From: an uncultured Clostridia bacterium
GTDB lineage: Bacteria; Bacillota; Clostridia; Lachnospirales; Anaerotignaceae
Length of the DNA stretch: 12,528 nt
Reading direction: 5' to 3'
NCBI GenBank assembly: GCA_937919015.1
Contig: CALFPN010000119.1
Location: forward strand, 1-12,528
Under the pieces are notes generated by a model, which saw only the letters and a program-made list of their open reading frames with translations, was not told the DNA's origin and ran no database searches. Made by a program: the position numbers and the translations under genes. Shown piece by piece: positions 1 to 8,726 of the stretch (positions are counted from its first letter, which is position 1; every line of letters starts with the position of its first letter).

Positions 1-436
1 TCACTTTTCTTCCTGCCAAAATATTCGTATCCACATATTCCGGATACGCCGGTTCCAGAACCAGTACTGTATTTTCTTTCGCAAACAATTCCAGAATATC
101 GCCTAAATCATCACAGGCACCGCTGGATACAAATATCTCATCCGGAGAAAGTGCAACATCATACCTGCGGTAATATTCCGAAATGGCATTCCTCAGTTCT
201 GCGGCTCCCCGTTCCGGCATATATCCCTGAAAATTCTGCATTGTCGCCTGATCCTCTACCGCCTGATGCAACGCCTGAATTACCGCTTCACAAAGCGGAC
301 GTGAAACATCTCCCACCCCCATGAGATAAATCTTCTTATCTGGATGTATTTGTCGATATTCATCTGTTTTTTGATAAATCGTATTAAACAGGTAAGTATC
401 TTTTAATTCCTGATAATTTTTATTCGGAGTCAACAT
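1..436 (-). CDS. dapL: LL-diaminopimelate aminotransferase-like protein, N-terminal part (cut by window edge)
   Basis: This is a PLP-dependent class I/II aminotransferase. The family (DapL) converts tetrahydrodipicolinate to LL-diaminopimelate with glutamate as amino donor, a cytoplasmic step toward lysine and peptidoglycan. The first 145 residues are present and about 250 are missing off the left edge, including the PLP lysine. DapL-like features are the N-terminal NYxxLKDTYLF segment (7-17), MGVGDVSRPL (39-48), FQGYMPERG (69-77), IFVSSGACDD (101-110) and EPAYPEYVDTN (128-138). The ATG follows an AAGGAGGGGG ribosome binding site, and the gene lies 21 nt after pyrG as the last visible operon member. 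The family usually reads SDGAKxD where this protein reads SSGACDD, so a divergent DapL or a related aminotransferase is possible. I see the motifs; the substrate is inferred. Confidence 0.8.
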   Translation of the reverse strand, partial: MLTPNKNYQELKDTYLFNTIYQKTDEYRQIHPDKKIYLMGVGDVSRPLCEAVIQALHQAVEDQATMQNFQGYMPERGAAELRNAISEYYRRYDVALSPDEIFVSSGACDDLGDILELFAKENTVLVLEPAYPEYVDTNILAGRKV

Positions 437-457
437 AATGTACCCCCTCCTTCTTTT

Positions 458-2089
458 TCATTTACAGTCTTTCATATATATAAATTGCCCTTTTTTCTGT
501 TTAAGTGCTGCCTCAATAAATCCCTTGAACAATGGATGCGGCTTATTTGGTCTGCTTTTGAATTCCGGATGATATTGCACACCAACATAGAATTCTCTGT
601 CTGTCAGTTCTACTGTTTCCACCAGACTTTCATCTGGAGAAGTGCCGCTGACGATCAGGCCTTTTTCCTGCAGCATTTTCCGGTACACATTGTTATATTC
701 ATAACGGTGACGATGCCTTTCTTTAATTTCCGATGTTCTGTAACATCGTTCCATTGTCGTCCCTTCTTTGATCCTGCAGGGATATGCTCCCAAACGCAGT
801 GTACCACCTTTATCTATTTCATCACTCTGTCCTGACATAAAATCAATGACTTTATGAATACATTTCTCATCAAATTCTCCCGAATTAGCCTCCGCCAGTC
901 CAACGATATTTCTTGCATATTCGATCACCGCGATCTGCATACCCAAACAGATACCAAAGTAAGGTAACTTTTGCTCTCTTGCATACTGAACAGCCAAAAT
1001 CATCCCATCGATGCCACGGCTGCCAAAACCACCGGGTACAATGATGCCATCCATCCCAGCAAGTATTTCCCCAACCGTTTCTGCTGTTATTTTTTCTGCG
1101 TCTATCCAGTGGATTTTTACATGGGTATTATGATAATAGCCCGCATGGCGAAGGGCTTCTGCTACAGAAAGATAAGCATCATGCAGCTCCACATATTTTC
1201 CTACCAGACCAATATCAACCGTTTGCGGTCTATTTTCAATCTGTTCCACCATCCGCTTCCATTCTGTCAGGTCAGGTTCTGCTGTTTTCAAATGCAATTC
1301 CCGGCAGACCACTTTTGAAAAATTCGCTTTTTCCAGCATCAATGGTGCTTCGTACAAATTAGGTAATGTAATATTTTCAATGACACAGTCAGCCTTTACA
1401 TTACAAAACAAAGCAATTTTCTGAAAAATCGCATCTTCCAAAGGTTCATCGCATCTCAGCACAATAATATCCGGATTAACCCCCAGCCCACGCAATTCTT
1501 TTACGGAATGCTGCGTCGGCTTTGACTTATGTTCTTCTGAACCTTTCAAAAAAGGAACCAGCGTTACATGGATAAATAGACTGTTTTCTTTGCCAACTTC
1601 CAAAGAAATCTGTCGTACCGCCTCAATAAAAGGCTGGGATTCAATATCGCCAATCGTGCCACCGATTTCAGTAATAACCACATCTGCATCAGTTGTTTTT
1701 CCGAGACGATAAACAAATTCCTTGATTTCATTCGTAACATGAGGGATGACCTGTACTGTTGAACCGAGGTATTCTCCTTTTCTTTCTTTATTCAGAACAT
1801 TCCAGTAAACTTTGCCTGTCGTAAGGTTGGAAAATCTGTTTAAATCTTCATCAATAAAACGTTCATAATGCCCCAGATCCAAATCTGTTTCTGCCCCATC
1901 TTCTGTCACATACACTTCTCCATGCTGATAGGGGCTCATCGTACCGGGATCAACATTGATATATGGATCCAGTTTCTGGGCCGCCACCTTCAAACCTCTC
2001 GCCTTTAGGAGTCTACCAAGGGATGCTGCTGTAATCCCTTTTCCTAACCCAGAAACCACACCACCCGTTACAAAAATGTATTTCGTCAT
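458..2089 (-). CDS. pyrG: CTP synthase (glutamine-hydrolysing)
   Basis: It amidates UTP to CTP using ATP and glutamine, the last step of de novo pyrimidine nucleotide synthesis. At 543 residues it is full length. The N-terminal synthetase domain starts with the P-loop GGVVSGLGKG (9-18) and carries EIGGTIGDIESQ (141-152) and KSKPTQHSV (188-196). The C-terminal class I glutamine amidotransferase domain has the oxyanion strand PGGFGSRG (352-359), nucleophile Cys381 in FGICLGMQ, and the His507/Glu509 pair in YHPEF. The ATG sits 8 nt after AGGAGGG. It lies 19 nt after guaA and 21 nt before the dapL-like gene, with no room for a terminator on either side, so cotranscription is likely. All catalytic residues are present. 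The identification is secure. Confidence 0.98.
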   Translation of the reverse strand: MTKYIFVTGGVVSGLGKGITAASLGRLLKARGLKVAAQKLDPYINVDPGTMSPYQHGEVYVTEDGAETDLDLGHYERFIDEDLNRFSNLTTGKVYWNVLNKERKGEYLGSTVQVIPHVTNEIKEFVYRLGKTTDADVVITEIGGTIGDIESQPFIEAVRQISLEVGKENSLFIHVTLVPFLKGSEEHKSKPTQHSVKELRGLGVNPDIIVLRCDEPLEDAIFQKIALFCNVKADCVIENITLPNLYEAPLMLEKANFSKVVCRELHLKTAEPDLTEWKRMVEQIENRPQTVDIGLVGKYVELHDAYLSVAEALRHAGYYHNTHVKIHWIDAEKITAETVGEILAGMDGIIVPGGFGSRGIDGMILAVQYAREQKLPYFGICLGMQIAVIEYARNIVGLAEANSGEFDEKCIHKVIDFMSGQSDEIDKGGTLRLGAYPCRIKEGTTMERCYRTSEIKERHRHRYEYNNVYRKMLQEKGLIVSGTSPDESLVETVELTDREFYVGVQYHPEFKSRPNKPHPLFKGFIEAALKQKKGQFIYMKDCK

Positions 2090-2108
2090 AAAAGGATCCC
2101 TCCTATTT

Positions 2109-3644
2109 TTATTCCCATTCTACTGTTGCAGGTGGTTTCGATGTAATGTCATACACAACTCTGGTAATGCCTGTCACTTCGTTCGTAATACGATTGCTTG
2201 CTTTTTCCAGAACTTCATAGGGCAGTCTTGTCCATTCTGCCGTCATAAAATCGTCTGTCGTGACTGCTCTGAGGGCAACGGTATAACCGTATGTTCTGGC
2301 ATCCCCCTTTACCCCCACACTACGCAGATCTGTCAGTACAGCGAAATACTGATTTGTCCTGTTTTCCATACCTGCTGCAGCGATCTCTTCACAGAAAATG
2401 GCATCTGCCTCCCTGAGAATATCCAGTTTTTCCTTTGTGATTTTTCCAATAACTCTTACTGCCAGACCCGGACCAGGAAATGGCTGTCTCCAGACCAGCT
2501 GATGAGGAATGCCCATCTGTTCCCCCAGTTTCCGCACTTCATCCTTGAACAGTTCCCGCAAAGGCTCGATTATCTCTTCAAATGCGATCACATCAGGAAG
2601 TCCGCCAACATTATGATGACTTTTGATGACAGCTGCATCTTCTTTACCGCTTTCCACTACGTCAGGATAAATCGTCCCCTGCGCCAGAATATCTATCGCT
2701 CCAAGTTTTTTACCTTCCTCTTCAAAGATGCGAATAAATTCCTCACCAATGATTTTACGTTTTTTTTCAGGTTCTGTAATGCCCTTCAGCTTTGTCAAAA
2801 ATCTATCTTCTGCATTGATGCGAATCAGGTTCATACCGAAGTTTTCCCTGAAAGTTTTTTCTACAAAGTTGCCTTCGTCTTTTCGCAGCAGACCGTGGTC
2901 TACAAATATGCAGGTCAAATCATTTCCAATGGCTTTATGCAGCAATACTGCAGCTACAGAAGAATCCACACCGCCAGACAAAGCCAGCAGCACTTTCTTC
3001 CCTGCCAGGTCTCTGCAATACTTCTCAATGCTATGCTCCAGATAGTCCTCCATTTTCCAGTCTCCACTACATCCACAGATTTCAAACAAAAAATTATGCA
3101 GTATCTGTTTCCCATATACTGTATGATTTACTTCTGGGTGAAATTGCACACCATATAATTTACGTTTTGCATCTTCCATTGCCGCATAACTGCATTTTCC
3201 CGTCGCGGCAATGGAAGAAAACCCTTCCGGTAGCTTTGCAATATAGTCCGTATGACTCATCCAACAGGTACTTTCCTCTGGAATTCCTTCAAAAAGCATA
3301 CTTCCTGTCATAAAAACTTTTGTCTTGCCATATTCGCTCTGTGCTTCCGCGCCCTTTACCTGTCCCCCCAGAAGATGCGCCATCAGTTGATCACCATAAC
3401 AAATACCCAGAATCGGAATCCCCAGTTCAAAAATAACAGGATCACATTTCGGCGAACTCTCTTCATATACACTATTAGGGCCACCTGTAAAGATAATCCC
3501 TTTATAGCCCTTTTCTTCTATTTCTGCAGGATAAATGTGATTATACCCTTTAATCTCTGTATATACATGCTGTTCCCTTACTTTTCTTGCAATCAGTTGA
3601 TCATACTGACCGCCAAAATCTAAAACCAGAATCTTTTCATTCAT
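2109..3644 (-). CDS. guaA: GMP synthase (glutamine-hydrolysing)
   Basis: It converts XMP to GMP with ATP and glutamine. The N-terminal class I amidotransferase domain has Cys82 in GICYGDQLM and His169/Glu171 in QFHPEV. The ATP pyrophosphatase domain has the PP-loop SGGVDSS (223-229), and the dimerisation domain ends in the typical PPATVEWE. I chose the ATG at 3644, giving 511 residues, because the in-frame GTG 9 nt upstream lies inside the ribosome binding site AAGTGGGTGA. The amidotransferase elbow reads CYGDQ where many homologues have CYGMQ or CYGAQ; the nucleophile itself is intact. It is 16 nt after purB and 19 nt before pyrG. PurA, the competing branch from IMP to AMP, is in the same operon, so both purine branches are co-expressed. 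Identification is secure. Confidence 0.98.
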   Translation of the reverse strand: MNEKILVLDFGGQYDQLIARKVREQHVYTEIKGYNHIYPAEIEEKGYKGIIFTGGPNSVYEESSPKCDPVIFELGIPILGICYGDQLMAHLLGGQVKGAEAQSEYGKTKVFMTGSMLFEGIPEESTCWMSHTDYIAKLPEGFSSIAATGKCSYAAMEDAKRKLYGVQFHPEVNHTVYGKQILHNFLFEICGCSGDWKMEDYLEHSIEKYCRDLAGKKVLLALSGGVDSSVAAVLLHKAIGNDLTCIFVDHGLLRKDEGNFVEKTFRENFGMNLIRINAEDRFLTKLKGITEPEKKRKIIGEEFIRIFEEEGKKLGAIDILAQGTIYPDVVESGKEDAAVIKSHHNVGGLPDVIAFEEIIEPLRELFKDEVRKLGEQMGIPHQLVWRQPFPGPGLAVRVIGKITKEKLDILREADAIFCEEIAAAGMENRTNQYFAVLTDLRSVGVKGDARTYGYTVALRAVTTDDFMTAEWTRLPYEVLEKASNRITNEVTGITRVVYDITSKPPATVEWE

Positions 3645-3649
3645 TTTTC

Positions 3650-3659
3650 TCACCCACTT
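3650..3659 (-). promoter_or_regulatory. guaA ribosome binding site that decides the start
   Basis: AAGTGGGTGA matches 8 of 10 positions of the ideal AAGGAGGTGA and stands 5 nt before the ATG at 3644. An in-frame GTG (3651-3653) falls inside this site and so is unlikely to be the true start. Confidence 0.7.
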
Positions 3660-3660
3660 T

Positions 3661-5076
3661 TTATAGGTTAATCTCTACACCATCTCTGACCAGATCTAAC
3701 AGTAAAGGTTTCACCTTCTGTAAAAAAGCAGTTATCTGTTCAGGACATCTTCCAATATATTTTTCTGGCGAAAGCAGTTCTTCCATTTCTTCCTTTGTCA
3801 GTCCAAATTCTTTTCTTTCTGCAAGACGAGCAAGCAAGTCACAAGCTTCTCCATTTTTCATTTTTGCTGTTGCTTCATGGGAACAAACACGAATAATTTC
3901 ATGAATTTCCTGTCTGTCTCCTCCTTTTTTTACTGCTTCCATCATCAGATTTTCTGTGGCAATAAAGGGAAGATATTCCTTCACTGCTTTTTTAATAATC
4001 TTTTCATTTACATGCAGCCCATCCGTAATGTTCTGCGCCAAACGCAAAATAGCATCTGCACAGAGAAAACCTTCCGGCATGGAAATACGACGATTGGCAG
4101 AATCATCTAATGTTCGTTCCAACCACTGTACAGAAGCAGTCATTGGAGCATTTATAGCATTCACCATGAGATATCTGGCCAACGAACAAATCCTTTCACT
4201 TCGCATTGGATTTCTTTTATATGCCATTGCAGAAGAACCAATCTGATTTTTTTCAAAGGGTTCTTCCAACTGACGATCATGCTGCAAAAGCCGAATATCA
4301 TTTGCCATACGATAGCTGCTCTGAGCAATCGCAGAAAGGCAGTTCAAAATGCGACTATCCACTTTTCGAGGATAGGTCTGCCCACAAACATCAAAGCAAT
4401 CTTCAAATCCAAAATCTTCTGCAATCCTTCTATTCATTGCATTAATTTTTTCTGTATCACCTTCAAACAGCTCCAAAAAACTGGCTTCTGTACCGGTTGT
4501 GCCACGACACCCCAGAAATTTCATTCGGTCAATCACAAAATCAATCTCTTCTAGATCAGCAAGAAAATCCTGCATCCAAAGTGTAGCACGTTTCCCAACT
4601 GTCACTAATTGCGCAGGCTGATAATGAGTATAGCCCAGTGTTGGCAGCGACATATATTTTTCTGCAAATTCTGCAAGATTTGCGATAACTTGCAAAAGCT
4701 CTGTACGTAAATAGTACAGAGCATCACGATAGATAATCAGATCTGCATTATCCGTCACATAGCAGCTGGTCGCCCCCAGATGAATAATGCCGGCGGCGGA
4801 GGGAGCCACCTGTCCGAAAGCGTATACATGTGCCATTACATCATGACGAACTTCTTTTTCCCGCAGTCGGACGCAGTCATAGTCAATATTTTCTATATTT
4901 TTTTCCATCTCTTGGATCTGGGCTTCCGTAATCGGAAGTCCCAGTCCCTTCTCCGCTTTTGCCAGAGAAATCCACAGTTTACGCCATGTCTGATAACGTG
5001 TATCTGCAGAAAACAACTCCAGCATATAATCGGAGGCATAACGAGAGGATAAAGGGGATTCATATTTATCTTTCAT
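3661..5076 (-). CDS. purB: Adenylosuccinate lyase, eukaryote-like subtype
   Basis: It cleaves fumarate from SAICAR (the step after PurC) and from adenylosuccinate (the step after PurA), so it serves both neighbours in this operon. It belongs to the fumarase/aspartase superfamily. Visible are HLGATSCYVTDN (99-110), the general acid/base region TLGYTHYQPAQ with His151, and the signature loop GSSAMAYKRNPMRSE (280-294) with its flexible serine pair. A long stretch resembles animal ADSL: TASVQWLERTLDDSANRR and PFIATENLMM are nearly the same as I recall from the human enzyme. The loop has Ala where most homologues have Pro (SSAMP). At 471 residues it is full length. The ribosome binding site AAGGAGA overlaps the purA stop codon, 11 nt upstream, which suggests translational coupling. 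Confidence 0.97.
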   Translation of the reverse strand: MKDKYESPLSSRYASDYMLELFSADTRYQTWRKLWISLAKAEKGLGLPITEAQIQEMEKNIENIDYDCVRLREKEVRHDVMAHVYAFGQVAPSAAGIIHLGATSCYVTDNADLIIYRDALYYLRTELLQVIANLAEFAEKYMSLPTLGYTHYQPAQLVTVGKRATLWMQDFLADLEEIDFVIDRMKFLGCRGTTGTEASFLELFEGDTEKINAMNRRIAEDFGFEDCFDVCGQTYPRKVDSRILNCLSAIAQSSYRMANDIRLLQHDRQLEEPFEKNQIGSSAMAYKRNPMRSERICSLARYLMVNAINAPMTASVQWLERTLDDSANRRISMPEGFLCADAILRLAQNITDGLHVNEKIIKKAVKEYLPFIATENLMMEAVKKGGDRQEIHEIIRVCSHEATAKMKNGEACDLLARLAERKEFGLTKEEMEELLSPEKYIGRCPEQITAFLQKVKPLLLDLVRDGVEINL

Positions 5077-5087
5077 AAAAATTCTCC

Positions 5088-6365
5088 TTACTTTCTAATA
5101 ATAATGCTTTCCCTTTCCGGGCCAACGGAGATATATGTAATGGGACATCCAATCGCAGTTTCAATGAAAGACACATAGTCTTTTGCCTGTTTTGGAAGGT
5201 CATCCCATGTTCTTACATCGGAAATATCGCATTTCCAACCTTCAAAGTATTCGATCACTGGCTTTGCATCCTGTAGTGCAACAGGAAACGGGAACTCATC
5301 TGTCTGTTTGCCGTATAACATATAATGCGTACAAACAGGAATTTGTTTCATATAACCAAGTATATCCAGTTTAGTCAGTGCAATTTCTGTTGCATTCTGT
5401 ACTTTTATCCCATACTTGGTTGCTACAATATCAATGGGGCCTACACGACGAGGTCTGCCCGTTTTCGCCCCATATTCAAAACCCGCTTCACGTAAACGAT
5501 CTGCTTCATCACCAAACATTTCACAGACAAAGGGGCCTTCACCGACACAGGTAGAATATGCTTTCACCACGCCAACTACATCTGTGGCCTCTGCTGAAGG
5601 GAGTCCGGAACCAATGGGTATATAAGCAGCCGTTGTATTAGAAGATGTTGTAAAAGGGTAAATACCGAAATCCAGATCTCTGAGAGAACCAAGCTGTGCT
5701 TCAAATAAGATTCCTTTTCCTTCCTGCTGTGCCTTTTCCAGAATAAAAGCTGTATCACAAATAAAGGGCTTCATTTTTTCACAATAGGTATCTATCCATT
5801 CTTCCAGCATTTCCTTTGTATAAGGTTCTGCACCATACACCTTTGTCAGTGTCAGATTTTTCCATTCAAGCAGATCCGCCAGATGTGTTTTCAATGACTC
5901 AGGATAAAACAATTCCCCCGCCAGAATGGTTTTCTTTTGATATTTATCGGAATAAAATGGTGCAATTCCCTGTTTTGTAGAGCCAAATTTCTTTTCTTTC
6001 AACCTTTGTTCTTCCAGTGCATCCAGTTCTCTGTGCCAGGGAAGTAAGATGGATGCCCGATCACTGATTTTCAAATTTTCCGGTGTTATGCTGACACCTT
6101 TCTGCATCACTTCCTGCATCTCTATCCAAAGATTCTCTGGATCAAATGCAACACCATTACCAAGAATATTCAATACATCTTTTCGAAAAATACCAGAAGG
6201 CAACAGATGCAGCATAAATTTTCCATATTCATTCACCACAGTATGACCAGCATTACCGCCGCCCTGAAAGCGAACTACAATATCATATTTTTCTGTCAGC
6301 AAATCAACCATTCGGCCTTTTCCTTCATCGCCCCAATTGATGCCAACAATCGCACAATTTTTCAT
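5088..6365 (-). CDS. purA: Adenylosuccinate synthetase, divergent clostridial-type
   Basis: It joins aspartate to IMP using GTP, the committed step to AMP; PurB then completes the branch. The N-terminal GTP/IMP motif NWGDEGKGR (10-18) and FQGGGNAGHTVV (33-44) with catalytic His41 are intact, as are KFGSTKQGIAP (127-136), VVKAYSTCVGEGPF (266-279) and the base-recognition region TGRPRRVGPID (302-312). At 425 residues it is normal in length. The IMP-contact motif, usually FEGAQG followed by LLDIDxGTYP, here reads FEAQLGSLRDLDFGIYP (221-237), and GKGK is GKGR. I recall the same variants in other Clostridia, so this looks like a subfamily trait rather than damage. The ATG follows AAGGAGAG, whose A residues form part of the purC stop codon 12 nt upstream. 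Confidence 0.96.
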   Translation of the reverse strand: MKNCAIVGINWGDEGKGRMVDLLTEKYDIVVRFQGGGNAGHTVVNEYGKFMLHLLPSGIFRKDVLNILGNGVAFDPENLWIEMQEVMQKGVSITPENLKISDRASILLPWHRELDALEEQRLKEKKFGSTKQGIAPFYSDKYQKKTILAGELFYPESLKTHLADLLEWKNLTLTKVYGAEPYTKEMLEEWIDTYCEKMKPFICDTAFILEKAQQEGKGILFEAQLGSLRDLDFGIYPFTTSSNTTAAYIPIGSGLPSAEATDVVGVVKAYSTCVGEGPFVCEMFGDEADRLREAGFEYGAKTGRPRRVGPIDIVATKYGIKVQNATEIALTKLDILGYMKQIPVCTHYMLYGKQTDEFPFPVALQDAKPVIEYFEGWKCDISDVRTWDDLPKQAKDYVSFIETAIGCPITYISVGPERESIIIRK

Positions 6366-6377
6366 AAAGTTCTCTCC

Positions 6378-7091
6378 TTAGATATGCTGCATCAAACGTC
6401 CCATCACTTCTGTATAGGCATCCTCTACACCGCCCAGATCCCGACGAAATCTGTCTTTGTCCAATTTTTCTCCTGTTTTCATATCCCACAGACGGCAAGT
6501 ATCAGGACTGATTTCATCCGCCAGCACAATGCTGCTATCTGCCAGTCTGCCAAATTCCAGTTTGAAATCCACCAGCGTGACACCACATTCCTCCCAGAAT
6601 TCTTTCAGTTCTTCATTTACACCCAAGGCATATTTTTTAATAGTTTCCATTTCCTCTGCCGTTGCAAGGTTCATTGCAATCGCATGGGCCTGATTCAGAA
6701 GAGGATCTCCCAAATCATCATTTTTATAGGAAAATTCAATAGTGGGTGATTCAAAAACAATGCCTTCTTCTACCCCATATTTTTTTGAAAAAGAACCTGC
6801 TGCAATATTTCGAACAATCACCTCCAGAGGAATAATAGAAACCTTTTTTACCAGCGTTTCTCTGTCACTCAGTTCTTCCACATAATGTGTGGGGATACCC
6901 GCTTTTTCCAATCGCTGCATCAGCAGATTGCTCATTTTATTGTTGATGATGCCCTTGCCTGTAATAGTTCCCTTCTTTAAGCCATTAAAAGCTGTAGCAT
7001 CATCTTTATAAGAAACGATCAGAAAGCGTGGATCATCCGTACGATAAACCTTTTTCGCCTTTCCTTCATAAATCTGTTTTCCTTTTCGCAT
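6378..7091 (-). CDS. purC: SAICAR synthetase (phosphoribosylaminoimidazole-succinocarboxamide synthase)
   Basis: It condenses aspartate with CAIR using ATP, step 8 of de novo IMP synthesis (counting from PRPP); PurB, two genes on, takes the product. At 237 residues it is typical of the bacterial enzyme. Visible are the ATP-binding EGKAKKVY (9-16), the substrate loop YKDDATAFNG (28-37), IVRNIAAGSFSKKYG in the middle, and DFKLEFGR and LADEISPDTCRLWD in the C-terminal half. The ATG is 7 nt after AAAGGAGAG and 15 nt after asnB. No other IMP-pathway gene (purF, purD, purN, purL, purM, purE, purH) is in the window, so purC has been placed with the other aspartate-using purine genes instead of the usual large pur cluster. 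Confidence 0.98.
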   Translation of the reverse strand: MRKGKQIYEGKAKKVYRTDDPRFLIVSYKDDATAFNGLKKGTITGKGIINNKMSNLLMQRLEKAGIPTHYVEELSDRETLVKKVSIIPLEVIVRNIAAGSFSKKYGVEEGIVFESPTIEFSYKNDDLGDPLLNQAHAIAMNLATAEEMETIKKYALGVNEELKEFWEECGVTLVDFKLEFGRLADSSIVLADEISPDTCRLWDMKTGEKLDKDRFRRDLGGVEDAYTEVMGRLMQHI

Positions 7092-7106
7092 TTGTATTCT
7101 CTCCTT

Positions 7107-8684
7107 TTATTTTCCGCTGTCACCATAATTAGACAGAACCCTTGCCGACGGATCATCCACGTTACAGCCTTCCCATGCTTTGTTTGGCATCCAGAAATCT
7201 ACAATCATTTCCCCCTGCTCCGGATAGTATTTTTCAAAGATTTCACGATATAACAAAGATTCCTTGGTAAATGGCTGTGCATGAGTATATTTCCGTTTGT
7301 ATTCATCCAGTTCTTCGTCTGTATAGCAGCTTTCTGCAAATTCCTTCAGATAATCCACCATAGAGTGACCCACTGCGTCCGAAAAAGCCGCTTTCTCCCT
7401 CCACAGAATCTCTTCAGGAAGATAGTCTCCCTCAAAGGCATGGCGAAGCAGATATTTCCCCTTGCCATATTTATTCAGCTTCAATTCAGGATCGACTGCC
7501 ATAACGTATTTCACAAAATCCAGATCCCCAAAAGGCACTCTGGCTTCCAGTGCATTCACAGAAATACAGCGATCTGCCCGCAGGACATCATACATATGGA
7601 GTTCCCGAATACGTTTTTCCGCTTCCTTCTGAAACGCTTCCGCATCAGGAGCAAAATCTGTATATTTATACCCAAAGAGCTCATCCGATATTTCCCCTGT
7701 CAGCAAAACACGAATATCCGTCTGTTCATGAATCGCTTTGCAGATCAGATACATCCCCATACTGGCACGGATCGTTGTAATATCAAAGGTTCCAAGGATT
7801 TGAATTACCGTTTCCAAAGAGGAAAGCACATCTTCTTTTGTGATAATGATTTCCTGATGGTCACTTCCGATATATTGTGCCGCCTGTCTTGCATATTTCA
7901 GATCAATAGCATCCTCGCTCATACCGATAGCAAAAGTTTTAATTGGTTTCTCAGATTTTTTTGCTGCGATTGCACAGACCAAAGAAGAATCCAGACCACC
8001 AGAAAGAAGGAACCCAACTTTTGCATCAGCTACCAGTCTTTTTTCTACACCAGCAACCAATTTGTCATGAATATTTCTGCAAACCGTTTCCAGATCATCT
8101 GTTAACACAGTGTCTGCCTTTGCAACATCACAATAGCAGGTAAATTTACCATCTTTATAATAATGGCCAGGAGGAAATGGACTGATTTTTTCAACGATAC
8201 CAATTAAGTTTTTGGGTTCACTGGCAAAAACGATGGTGCCTTTTTCATCATAGCCATAGTACAGAGGACGAATCCCAATCGGGTCTCTGGCTGCAATATA
8301 CCCCTTTGTTTTACGGTCATAGAAAATACATGCAAATTCTGCATCTAATTTAGCGAACATTTCCACGCCATATTCCTGATACATAGGAAGAAGAATTTCA
8401 CAGTCAGATTCACTCTTAAAAGAATATTTTCCGGAAAGTTCTTCCTTCCATTTCTGAAAACCGTAAATTTCCCCGTTACAGACAACATAGCTACCTTCCA
8501 TTTCAAAAGGCTGCATACCAGAGGGAGTCAGTCCCATAATGGAAAGACGATGAAATCCTAACAGACCATTTCCTGTATCGATTACACGACTATCATCAGG
8601 TCCACGGGAAAGCGTCTGCAGGAAACCCGTCATAAATCGTTCTCTTTCCACTTCTTTTCCGCAATAACCCATAATGGAACACAT
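7107..8684 (-). CDS. asnB: Asparagine synthase (glutamine-hydrolysing), AsnB type
   Basis: It transfers the amide nitrogen of glutamine to aspartate, with ATP going to AMP and PPi, giving asparagine and glutamate. The N-terminal class II amidotransferase domain begins MCSIMGYCG, so Cys2 becomes the N-terminal nucleophile after Met removal, which also fixes the start. HRLSIMG (45-51), CNGEIYG (69-75) and RDPIGIRPLYYG (133-144) complete that domain. The synthetase domain has the PP-loop LLSGGLDSS (226-234). At 525 residues it is a little shorter than E. coli AsnB (554), with no catalytic motif missing. It lies 34 nt after glnA, so glutamine made by GlnA could be used by its operon partner. Its own ribosome binding site (AAGAGGG) is weaker than an unused-looking AAGGAGG just after the glnA stop. 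Confidence 0.97.
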   Translation of the reverse strand: MCSIMGYCGKEVERERFMTGFLQTLSRGPDDSRVIDTGNGLLGFHRLSIMGLTPSGMQPFEMEGSYVVCNGEIYGFQKWKEELSGKYSFKSESDCEILLPMYQEYGVEMFAKLDAEFACIFYDRKTKGYIAARDPIGIRPLYYGYDEKGTIVFASEPKNLIGIVEKISPFPPGHYYKDGKFTCYCDVAKADTVLTDDLETVCRNIHDKLVAGVEKRLVADAKVGFLLSGGLDSSLVCAIAAKKSEKPIKTFAIGMSEDAIDLKYARQAAQYIGSDHQEIIITKEDVLSSLETVIQILGTFDITTIRASMGMYLICKAIHEQTDIRVLLTGEISDELFGYKYTDFAPDAEAFQKEAEKRIRELHMYDVLRADRCISVNALEARVPFGDLDFVKYVMAVDPELKLNKYGKGKYLLRHAFEGDYLPEEILWREKAAFSDAVGHSMVDYLKEFAESCYTDEELDEYKRKYTHAQPFTKESLLYREIFEKYYPEQGEMIVDFWMPNKAWEGCNVDDPSARVLSNYGDSGK

Positions 8685-8726
8685 ATTTTATCCCTCTTTT
8701 CTCTATCCAAAAGCCTCCTTACTTCA
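8655..8726 (-). promoter_or_regulatory. glnA-asnB junction with two ribosome binding sites
   Basis: The glnA stop TAA forms part of a perfect TAAGGAGG. The only start-like codon at normal spacing after it is a TTG opening a 26-codon frame that overlaps the asnB start in another frame. The asnB ATG itself uses a second, weaker site (AAGAGGG) about 20 nt further on. The first site may be a relic of an earlier start or may aid ribosome reloading. No terminator-like hairpin is visible. Confidence 0.35.

Noticed and set aside
1956..3158. A 400-codon rightward frame opposite guaA and pyrG
   Set aside because: It is a shadow frame, rich in Cys, Phe and His, typical of antisense reading of genuine genes. 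GuaA and PyrG on the other strand have complete catalytic motifs.
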